A DNA stretch of 31,319 bases, taken from a virus. Positions 1-4,793 of this stretch are shown here, piece after piece. The stretch covers positions 1 through 31,319 of IMG/VR virus record IMGVR_UViG_3300046003_003492, one strand, 5' to 3'. The position numbers were made by a program, and so were the translations under genes. The notes beneath the pieces are model-generated. The model did no database searches and had not been told where the DNA came from. It saw only the letters and a program-made list of their open reading frames with translations. How positions within the stretch are numbered: position 1 is the stretch's first letter; each line of letters opens with the position of its first letter.

Positions 1-280
1 CGTCGTCGCGCTTGCTGAAATTCCGGGTGACGATCACCTCGCCCAGGTCGAGGCGGATGCGGGCCTTGTCCTCGCCCTTCCTGATCGGCTCGGCCTGCAC
101 GTTGCCGAGGCCTCCGATCGCCCACCAGATGGAGTCGAGGATCGAGGTCTTGCCCTGACCATTGCGGCCACGGATCTCGACGAGGGCGCCGGTCGGCGTG
201 ATGCTGACGGCGCGCAGCTTCTTCACGTTCTCGGCTTCGAACTTGACGATCTTGAGCGGGGTCTTCTTGTCGGTGGTCAT
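1..280 (-). CDS. RecF/SbcC-like AAA ATPase, N-terminal part (truncated by window edge)
   Basis: About 93 residues are visible. They begin at an ATG on the minus strand preceded by an AAAGGA-type ribosome-binding site. A Walker A loop, GRNGQGKT (residues 38-45), lies in the context expected for SMC/RecF/SbcC-type ATPases: a short N-terminal strand (IVKFEAENVKKL), then the P-loop, then ILDSIWWAIGG. Such phage proteins bind DNA ends or remodel DNA in recombination, often beside an exonuclease subunit. The Walker B, coiled-coil and signature regions lie beyond position 1 and cannot be checked. It is the last visible gene of the leftward operon, so it may head a recombination group outside the window. 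The ATPase call is firm; the exact role is inferred. Confidence 0.85.
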   Translation of the reverse strand, partial: MTTDKKTPLKIVKFEAENVKKLRAVSITPTGALVEIRGRNGQGKTSILDSIWWAIGGLGNVQAEPIRKGEDKARIRLDLGEVIVTRNFSKRDD

Positions 281-300
281 GGCGGTAGTCCTTTGCTGGT

Positions 301-366
301 TTAGAAACTGATCGAGCAGATGAGCACGATGGCGAGGGCGGCGGTGTAGAGCAGGGCCCCGTGCAT
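301..366 (-). CDS. 21-residue hydrophobic membrane microprotein
   Basis: A tiny reading frame encodes one hydrophobic segment (LLYTAALAIVLICSISF) that spans nearly its full length and would make a single membrane helix. Its ATG shares one base with the stop of the 15-codon frame upstream (TAATG). An AAGGAG sequence sits about 9 bases before the start, a better site than most genes here have. The ATPase gene follows after 20 bases. A longer frame running upstream to 537 has low-complexity Arg/Ser content and no suitable start, so the short form is preferred. Function is unknown. Confidence 0.5.
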   Translation of the reverse strand: MHGALLYTAALAIVLICSISF

Positions 367-413
367 TAGCTGGGCTCCTTGAGGGCGGCCAACAGATCGC
401 GTTCGTTGCTCAC
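366..413 (-). CDS. 15-residue peptide, possible coupling ORF
   Basis: A GTG start overlaps the stop of the 63-residue gene as GTGA. The frame encodes a charged 15-residue peptide starting MSNERDLL and ends in TAATG, which starts the membrane microprotein. A GGAGG sequence lies just before the GTG. The exact fit between two overlaps continues the pattern of this operon. The peptide is too short to assign, and it may only couple translation from one neighbour to the next. Confidence 0.3.
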   Translation of the reverse strand: MSNERDLLAALKEPS

Positions 414-601
414 AGTCCCGCCTCCTTCCGCGCGTCCTGCAAGCGCCTCGCCTCGTTGGCGATCGCGGCGTTGCTCGACCGGGTGAGCTGCTCGACGACC
501 TCGTGCCAGGCGGGGCTGAAGGCGCCGAGCGTGGCACCCTCCCGTGCGAGGAACAGGCCGCGCTCCTCGGCCTGCTCGGGGGTGACGGCGCGCGTGCTCA
601 T
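410..601 (-). CDS. 63-residue helical protein, unknown
   Basis: The ATG at 601 follows an AAAGGATACGATCG spacer that gives a good ribosome-binding site, and it overlaps the previous gene's stop as ATGA. The 63-residue product is mostly helical and charged (for example EQAEERGLFLAREG and EARRLQDARKEAG). It has no Cys pair, membrane span or known motif that I can see. The open frame continues upstream to 1006, but that part is Arg/Pro-rich and lies antisense-shifted over the neighbours. Function is unknown. Position suggests an early accessory protein made with the genes around it. Confidence 0.7.
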   Translation of the reverse strand: MSTRAVTPEQAEERGLFLAREGATLGAFSPAWHEVVEQLTRSSNAAIANEARRLQDARKEAGL

Positions 602-891
602 CGATCGTATCCTTTCAATCCCTTGTGATGTTCGCAGTGGCTGAAACCGCTGTCGCCGGGGCCGAAGCTCTGGCCGCAGCTGCTGCAGCCGACGTCGGCA
701 AAGCGCGGGGCCGGCGGGGTGATCTTCTCCGCGTGCCGATCGAGCACCTTGGTCAGCTTCATGCTGGCGATGCGGAGAACCCGCTCGTCCGCAGGGTAGG
801 CGAACCGGCCAGCGAGCCGATCGCGAACGGCGTCGGAAATTTCCAAGGCCTGGGCCTTGCTCAACCGCAGCAGGATGTCGCGCCGGGCCAT
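598..891 (-). CDS. 97-residue putative zinc-binding protein
   Basis: The start is the ATG at 891, sharing one base with the upstream stop (TGATG); a GTG nine bases earlier is an alternative. The N-terminal two thirds are helical. The C-terminal part has a possible metal knuckle: Cys69-x2-Cys72 followed by His85, Cys86 and His88/His89. This could hold one zinc ion and bind nucleic acid or a protein. I do not recognise a named family. The stop overlaps the next gene as ATGA, so the two are probably co-translated. The zinc call rests only on Cys/His spacing. Confidence 0.7.
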   Translation of the reverse strand: MARRDILLRLSKAQALEISDAVRDRLAGRFAYPADERVLRIASMKLTKVLDRHAEKITPPAPRFADVGCSSCGQSFGPGDSGFSHCEHHKGLKGYDR

Positions 892-1280
892 CAGTAGCAC
901 CGCCGCGCTTCGGCGCGCGCCTCTGCGGCGTATTCCTCGGCCGCGTCGGCATCAGCGTCATGGTCGTCGTGGGCCTGCTCGGTCGCCCGCGCTGTGCCTT
1001 CGTCACCCTCTAGCCAAGCTTGCGCGATGGCGTCGAGCGAGTCCTGCTCGAGGTCGGCAAACGCGCCGCTCCGGGGGCTTTCCTTGCCGTTCACGATCTG
1101 CACGCACTTCACGAATTCGATCTCGTCGGGATCGGCCGGCTGCCCGCCGCTGTAGTAGGACGGGCCCTGCTCGGGTGCGCCCTTGAGGAACGTGTAGGTG
1201 ATCCGCAGATCACACTCGGCGCCCAGATCGGGGTCACCGATGCCGATGCAGGCGTCGATCGTGTGGGTGGTCTTGCTCAT
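891..1280 (-). CDS. 129-residue acidic early protein, unknown
   Basis: The ATG at 1280 has an AAGGAC ribosome-binding site and overlaps the stop of the upstream gene (ATGA). The first 70 residues look like a small beta-rich domain (AECDLRITYTFLKG, IEFVKCVQIV). The C-terminal 40 residues are strongly acidic and Ala-rich (DDHDADADAAEEYAAEARAEA), as in DNA-mimic or adaptor-like phage proteins. DNA mimicry is only a possibility. No catalytic motif is visible. It is part of the leftward early operon. Confidence 0.7.
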   Translation of the reverse strand: MSKTTHTIDACIGIGDPDLGAECDLRITYTFLKGAPEQGPSYYSGGQPADPDEIEFVKCVQIVNGKESPRSGAFADLEQDSLDAIAQAWLEGDEGTARATEQAHDDHDADADAAEEYAAEARAEARRCY

Positions 1281-1486
1281 GTCGTGGGTCCTTGTTCTGG
1301 GCGGCATTCGTAGATCAGTGAGACGTGCCCGCCATCGGTCGACTTGGAGAGCATGTTCGCCATGTTGCGTGCCTTGCGGTGGCAGTCGGCCAGACTCGAG
1401 GCGGTGTCGGCGTGCGCCGGCGGGTCGATGGGCTGGTCGGGCCCGCCGGCCACCGAAAACGCGATGATGATCAGGAGCCAAGTCAC
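1277..1486 (-). CDS. 69-residue exported or membrane-anchored small protein
   Basis: The GTG start at 1486 overlaps the upstream stop as GTGA. The product opens with a short uncharged hydrophobic stretch (TWLLIIIAFSVAGG) like a signal sequence or membrane anchor. A polar domain with two cysteines (about residues 35 and 61) follows and could form a disulfide in the periplasm. There is no lipobox cysteine after the hydrophobic part, so a lipoprotein is unlikely. Its stop overlaps the next start (ATGA). A role in altering the host envelope or excluding other phages would fit the place and topology, but this is inference. Confidence 0.65.
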   Translation of the reverse strand: MTWLLIIIAFSVAGGPDQPIDPPAHADTASSLADCHRKARNMANMLSKSTDGGHVSLIYECRPEQGPTT

Positions 1487-1701
1487 TCGCCGAGCCCCAG
1501 GTCGCCGGCCTCGGCCTCGCGCGGCCAACTGTCGAGGGCGGCGCGCAGCTTCTTGATCAGATCCTCGGCCTCGTCCCGGCCGATGTAGCCGGTGGCGGAC
1601 ACGCCGGAGGACAGGGTGGTCGAGCTCATCACGACCAGCGACACGAGGTCTTTCTCGTGCAGCGGGCTGACGACGACGCGGACGGTCTGGATGCGGGCCA
1701 T
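1483..1701 (-). CDS. 72-residue hypothetical early protein
   Basis: The ATG at 1701 shares a base with the TAA of the upstream gene (TAATG). This favours it over an in-frame ATG 57 bases further upstream that would lie inside that gene. The product has a beta-rich first half (IQTVRVVVSPLHEKDLVSLV) and an amphipathic helix in the second (RDEAEDLIKKLRAALDSW). No known motif is recognised. It is probably cytoplasmic and made by translational coupling with its neighbours. Confidence 0.65.
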   Translation of the reverse strand: MARIQTVRVVVSPLHEKDLVSLVVMSSTTLSSGVSATGYIGRDEAEDLIKKLRAALDSWPREAEAGDLGLGE

Positions 1702-2030
1702 TATGCGGTTTCCTTGGCGTTGCGATACTCGGCCAGCAGCACCTGGAAGGCACGCCACGCACGGCGGCGCTGGTCGATCATGATGGTGAGGCGGTGCGAG
1801 TCGGTGGCGCGGCGGTGGCGCATCGCGTCGATCTCCTCGGCAATGTCCAGCCGGTAGATCACGGCGTGCCGCAGAGCGTTCAGCGTGCGAGCTGCGGCGC
1901 TGGTGGTCTTCGTCCAGTTGGTGATCTGCCAGACCCGGCCGACGTAGTTGCGATCGGCGGCGTCGATCACGGCCTGCAGTTCGGCCTCGATCTGGCGCCG
2001 AAACGGGCGGGTGATGGTCGTGGTTGTCAT
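1701..2030 (-). CDS. 109-residue basic helical protein, first gene of the leftward operon
   Basis: The ATG at 2030 follows a strong GAGGAGATAGCAA ribosome-binding site, the best on this strand. This fits the first gene after the divergent promoter at about 2100-2126. The protein is helical and rich in Arg (RPFRRQIEAEL, MIDQRRRAWRAF), so binding to nucleic acid or to a host protein is possible. No named domain is seen. Being first in an operon under the control region, it is likely among the earliest leftward products. Confidence 0.75.
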   Translation of the reverse strand: MTTTTITRPFRRQIEAELQAVIDAADRNYVGRVWQITNWTKTTSAAARTLNALRHAVIYRLDIAEEIDAMRHRRATDSHRLTIMIDQRRRAWRAFQVLLAEYRNAKETA

Positions 2031-2088
2031 TTGCTATCTCCTCGGCTGCATCGGCGAGATTGCCGGTGCGCTCTTCAGGTCGCAGATT

Positions 2089-2130
2089 GCTTTTGTCAGA
2101 TTATCCCGCGCCGGTCAAGTTGACAAAAGC
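2089..2130. promoter_or_regulatory. Operator-like inverted repeat between divergent operons
   Basis: GCTTTTGTCA at 2089-2098 is repeated exactly in inverse as TGACAAAAGC at 2121-2130, with 22 bases between the arms. Inside it, TCAAGTTGA (2115-2123) is a second small palindrome. The arms cover the -10 side of the leftward promoter and both -35 boxes, which is where a phage repressor or Cro protein would sit. The small helix-turn-helix protein encoded at 2157 is the natural candidate to bind it. Confidence 0.7.
2100..2126 (-). promoter_or_regulatory. Leftward early promoter
   Basis: On the minus strand, TTGTCA (2126-2121, 5 of 6) and GATAAT (2105-2100, 5 of 6) are separated by 15 bases, somewhat short. 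The -35 box overlaps the rightward -35 box almost completely, so polymerase could probably not hold both promoters at once. It would start the leftward operon about 65 bases before the first ATG at 2030. Confidence 0.5.
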
Positions 2131-2149
2131 GAAAATCGACGCGCATAGT
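2120..2149 (+). promoter_or_regulatory. Rightward early promoter (leaderless transcript predicted)
   Basis: A perfect -35 box TTGACA (2120-2125) is followed after 18 bases by CATAGT (2144-2149), a 4 of 6 match to TATAAT. Initiation about seven bases past the -10 would fall at 2156-2157, on the ATG of the next gene. No Shine-Dalgarno sequence lies in 2140-2156. The message for the helix-turn-helix protein is therefore predicted to be leaderless, as for lambda cI transcribed from PRM. Confidence 0.65.
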
Positions 2150-2156
2150 CCCGGCT

Positions 2157-2357
2157 ATGAAAAAACGTACCGCTGATCCCCTGTTCAAGTGGCTCGTCGA
2201 GCAGGCGGAAAAAACCTCGTGGCGCGAGCTGGCACTAGAGATTGGTGACGTCGACGAACAGACTGCCTATGGGTGGTATCGTCGCGGTAGTATTCCGAAA
2301 TGGCGGCGCGCTGCCGTCAATGCTGCCCAGTCTCGGCTGATCGCAAAGGCCGCGTGA
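2157..2357 (+). CDS. Small HTH protein, Cro/repressor-like
   Basis: The 66-residue basic protein is first in the rightward operon. Residues 16-50 read as a helix-turn-helix of the Cro/YdaS style: TSWRELALEIGDVDEQ, then TAYGWYRRGSIP, with the typical recognition-helix end followed by the GSIP turn. Such proteins bind short operators as dimers and set the early genetic switch. The inverted repeat directly upstream is the likely target, so autoregulation is expected. There is no ribosome-binding site; the start appears leaderless. No larger CI-type repressor with a protease domain is in the window, so whether this is the repressor or the Cro partner is open. Confidence 0.7.
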   Translation: MKKRTADPLFKWLVEQAEKTSWRELALEIGDVDEQTAYGWYRRGSIPKWRRAAVNAAQSRLIAKAA

Positions 2358-2611
2358 TGGTCGACCCGCTCGACCCCTATGGGAACATAGCGAAGATGCG
2401 CCCGAAGATAGCTGCGCAGGCAGCTGTCACAAGGGCTTTGAGGGATGGTCGGATGACGCGGGCCACCTCGTGCGAAACCTGTGGCGGCTTGCCGGGACAT
2501 GATGCGCTTCAAGGCCACCATGACGATTACGACAAGCCGCTCGATGTTCGTTGGCTATGTCGGTCGTGCCATGTGCGGCACCACTGGAAACTGAGGAAGG
2601 AAGCAGCCTAA
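2357..2611 (+). CDS. Small HNH-like zinc protein
   Basis: The ATG at 2357 overlaps the previous stop (TGATG). The 84-residue product has Cys39-x2-Cys42, then GHHDDYDKPLDVRWLC (His54, His55), then Cys68-x2-Cys71-His72 and His75-His76. Two zinc knuckles around a His-rich strand are the pattern of compact HNH-type phage proteins that carry the HHDDYxKPLDVxWLCxxCHxxHH signature. It could be a nicking endonuclease or only a DNA-binding relative. The catalytic His is plausible but not proven. It sits between a regulator and unknown small genes, which gives no further clue. Confidence 0.7.
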   Translation: MVDPLDPYGNIAKMRPKIAAQAAVTRALRDGRMTRATSCETCGGLPGHDALQGHHDDYDKPLDVRWLCRSCHVRHHWKLRKEAA

Positions 2612-2916
2612 TGGCGATCAACGAGAACCAGGCCGCCTCGCTCGACAAGGCGCTCCTGAAGGCAGTCCGCGACTGGACGGCGGTGACGATGCCGGGCCGG
2701 CACCCCGACACGCATCTTGTGGTTGCGGTCATGGTGCGCGCGATCGGCAAGATGCTGGAGCCGATCCACAACGATGGCGACAAGATCCAGCTCGTTTCCG
2801 ATGCCCTCGAGGCGCTGCTGACGCTGTCCGGCGTGCCGCAGCAGTCGATCGTCGACTACCGCCGGCGGTTCCGCCACGACGCTTTGCGTCTGGTCCTGCC
2901 GCAGGGAAACGCGTGA
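2611..2916 (+). CDS. 101-residue hypothetical protein
   Basis: Start by TAATG overlap with the HNH-like gene. The product is mostly helical, with a hydrophobic middle part (THLVVAVMVRAIGKMLEPI) too polar to be a membrane span and a basic end (YRRRFRHDALRL). No domain is recognised. Its position in the tightly overlapped early operon and its normal codon pattern support a real gene. Confidence 0.7.
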   Translation: MAINENQAASLDKALLKAVRDWTAVTMPGRHPDTHLVVAVMVRAIGKMLEPIHNDGDKIQLVSDALEALLTLSGVPQQSIVDYRRRFRHDALRLVLPQGNA

Positions 2917-3224
2917 TGGGCAGCAACATCATCCGCGTAATGAAGGGCCAGGTCGCGGCGGTACACGGTCTGATGTTCGTCGGCGTGAGTTTTACCGATG
3001 CCAGCAGGATTGTCGGCGCTGGGCCCGAACGGATCCGGCAATACATTGTCGACGACTGGATGCCGCGGTCGCGCCTGCCGATTCGGAAGAAAGATATGAC
3101 GGCGAAAGAACGATACCAGCACGAGCAGTGCGTGGTCGCGCTTGGTCGCGCCGTGGCTATTGCCGAGCTGAAGCGCATGATGGTTCCCCCTGGCGCTGCG
3201 GCGCCCAACACGCAGGAGATGTGA
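2916..3224 (+). CDS. Putative HTH-containing early protein
   Basis: The ATG at 2916 overlaps the previous stop (TGATG); a GTG three bases earlier would add one residue. In the first half, SFTDASRIVGAGPERIRQYI looks like a helix-turn-helix that could read DNA, followed by a basic segment (MPRSRLPIRKKDM). The second half is a charged helix. It may be a second regulator of the rightward operon, for example an activator of later genes. That is inference from shape only. Confidence 0.6.
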   Translation: MGSNIIRVMKGQVAAVHGLMFVGVSFTDASRIVGAGPERIRQYIVDDWMPRSRLPIRKKDMTAKERYQHEQCVVALGRAVAIAELKRMMVPPGAAAPNTQEM

Positions 3225-3913
3225 TGGCTAGAATAACGAAGGCTGCCCAGCCGACAAGTCATGCCGATTTCATGGGCGACGGCGGCGACAAGGAAACGCT
3301 GGACCGGCTGGCCGCTGCGGCGGCTGCCGAGAATGCCAAGGCCGGCGTCGGCCACAATGGCGGCGACCCGACCGACGAGATCATTCAGCGCAATGCCGCG
3401 GCGATCGAGTTGGCGCTGGTCGAGATCGATGCCGCCGGCCGCATCATGCAGAAGGCGCGGGCGGCTTTGTCGGCGGCCGAAAAGACGGCAAAGACGGACT
3501 GCGGCAGCAAGGAATGGGCCGGCGCCATCAAGGCCGCGGTGAAGCTGAAGCGCCAGGCGGACAAGGGCGGGCAGGGCTCGATCGTCACCGAGCATCGCCA
3601 GATGGGCGTGGTGCTGAAGGCGATGAACGTGCCGCTGTACCATCAGTTCGGCCTGTTCAACGTGGCGGACGAACCGGCGCCGCTCGATCCCAGCAGGCCC
3701 GTCACGACCGCGACGGCCTACCAGCAGGGCGAGCAGAGCTTTGCCGAGGAGGTGGCGGCGGACGGCAACCCGTTCACGCCGGGCAGCGAGACCTTTGCCG
3801 CTTGGGCAAACGGCTGGGCGGATCGCCAGCGCGCGACGCTGGAAGGCCTTGGCCTGAAGCCGGGTGACGGCGGCACGTCGAACGGCATGACGGACGAGCC
3901 GACGTCGCACTGA
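3224..3913 (+). CDS. Phage protein with RMF-like C-terminal segment
   Basis: The ATG at 3224 overlaps the previous stop (TGATG); 229 residues. The N-terminal part is Ala-rich and contains GHNGGDPTDEII (43-54), followed by a long helix (56-110) that probably forms a coiled coil. Residues 165-205 (AYQQGEQSF, then GNPFTPGSETFAAWANGW) resemble the ribosome modulation factor pattern: a small helix, an NPF/CPY-like turn, and a W-x2-GW helix. RMF proteins bind ribosomes. Related segments occur in alphaproteobacterial phage proteins with no known role. The RMF similarity is judged by eye and is moderate. It lies just upstream of the resolvase gene with overlapping stop/start. Confidence 0.65.
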   Translation: MARITKAAQPTSHADFMGDGGDKETLDRLAAAAAAENAKAGVGHNGGDPTDEIIQRNAAAIELALVEIDAAGRIMQKARAALSAAEKTAKTDCGSKEWAGAIKAAVKLKRQADKGGQGSIVTEHRQMGVVLKAMNVPLYHQFGLFNVADEPAPLDPSRPVTTATAYQQGEQSFAEEVAADGNPFTPGSETFAAWANGWADRQRATLEGLGLKPGDGGTSNGMTDEPTSH

Positions 3914-4401
3914 TGCCGAAGCTGCTCGCCCTCGACCTTTCGACGAACGTCGGCATCGCGCGCCTCGAGCGTGGCGTGGTGCCGACGTTTGAGACGTTGC
4001 GACTCGAGGGGCCTGATCTGACGTTCAAGATCGGGGCGCTGCGGGCGTGGTTGTACGAGGAGTATGACCGCGCGCCCTTCGATGGCCTGGCGTGGGAGAA
4101 GCCGCTGATCGCGCCGACCGACACGGTGCTGCTGCTCGAGCTTCTCTATGGGCTGGTCGGCGAGTGCTACGGCTTCGTCGGCTTCCTGCGGAGCGTCGAG
4201 CACATCCACCTGCGGTGGTGCGAGGTCTCGGTGCCGGACGTGAAGAAGGCTGTGACCGGCAAGGCGAAGGCTTCGAAAGACGAGATGCTTTATGCGGCGC
4301 GGCGCGTGTGCAAGTGGCGCGTGACCGACGACCACCAGGCCGACGCCGGCGGCGTGGGTATCGTGGCGTTCGACCGGCTCTGGCCCAAGGTGGTGACATG
4401 A
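3913..4401 (+). CDS. RuvC-like Holliday junction resolvase
   Basis: The 162-residue protein fits the phage RuvC-like family with an RNase H fold. The first strand LLALDLSTNVGIA holds Asp8. The central acidic residue is Glu62 in AWEKP. The last helix holds Asp139, Asp140 and Asp144 in TDDHQADAGGVGI. These give the four-acid metal site that cuts four-way DNA junctions. Such enzymes clear branched replication products before packaging. It starts by TGATG overlap with the RMF-like gene and ends overlapping the endonuclease VII gene (ATGA), so two junction-cutting enzymes are made together. Confidence 0.85.
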   Translation: MPKLLALDLSTNVGIARLERGVVPTFETLRLEGPDLTFKIGALRAWLYEEYDRAPFDGLAWEKPLIAPTDTVLLLELLYGLVGECYGFVGFLRSVEHIHLRWCEVSVPDVKKAVTGKAKASKDEMLYAARRVCKWRVTDDHQADAGGVGIVAFDRLWPKVVT

Positions 4402-4793
4402 AGCAGTGCTCTCGTTGCGGCTTGTCGAAGGCGCTCGCTGACTTCCATAAATCTGGCAACCGGCCTGACGGACGTCATTCTTGGTGCCGCCCATGTTCGA
4501 ATCAGGCACAGAAAGAGTCGCGCGGCAAACATTTGAACGCGCGACGGAAGGCGACGTGGAATGTAGCGCGTCGCTATGGCCTAAGTGCAGATCAGCATTC
4601 TTCTATGGTGAAGACGCAGAATGGCGCTTGTGCGCTTTGCGCAAAGCCAATGGCGCGGCCCTGCATCGATCACAATCACGAGACGGGCAAAGTGCGCGCA
4701 ATCCTTTGCCATCGTTGCAATGTGCGGCTGCCAGCTATTGAAGATGAGGAATTTCGCCTCGCCGCACTGGCTTACCTGCGGAGGCATTCTTGA
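4398..4793 (+). CDS. Recombination endonuclease VII (T4 gp49-like)
   Basis: The 131-residue product has N-terminal Cys4-x2-Cys7 and Cys30-x2-Cys33 knuckles. The endonuclease VII core follows: Cys78-x2-Cys81, then IDHNHETGKVRAILCHRCN with Asp91, His92, Asn93, His94 and Cys104-x2-Cys107. This His-Me finger fold resolves or nicks branched DNA. The start overlaps the RuvC-like gene (ATGA); the end overlaps the methyltransferase start (TTGA). Base composition is visibly less GC-rich than its neighbours, which hints at separate acquisition. It may act on recombination intermediates or work as a selfish nicking enzyme. Confidence 0.85.
   Translation: MKQCSRCGLSKALADFHKSGNRPDGRHSWCRPCSNQAQKESRGKHLNARRKATWNVARRYGLSADQHSSMVKTQNGACALCAKPMARPCIDHNHETGKVRAILCHRCNVRLPAIEDEEFRLAALAYLRRHS

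Noticed and set aside
2729-3910. 393-residue minus-strand open frame
   Set aside because: Opposes three overlapping plus-strand genes; low-complexity Arg/His/Ala content and no family signal.
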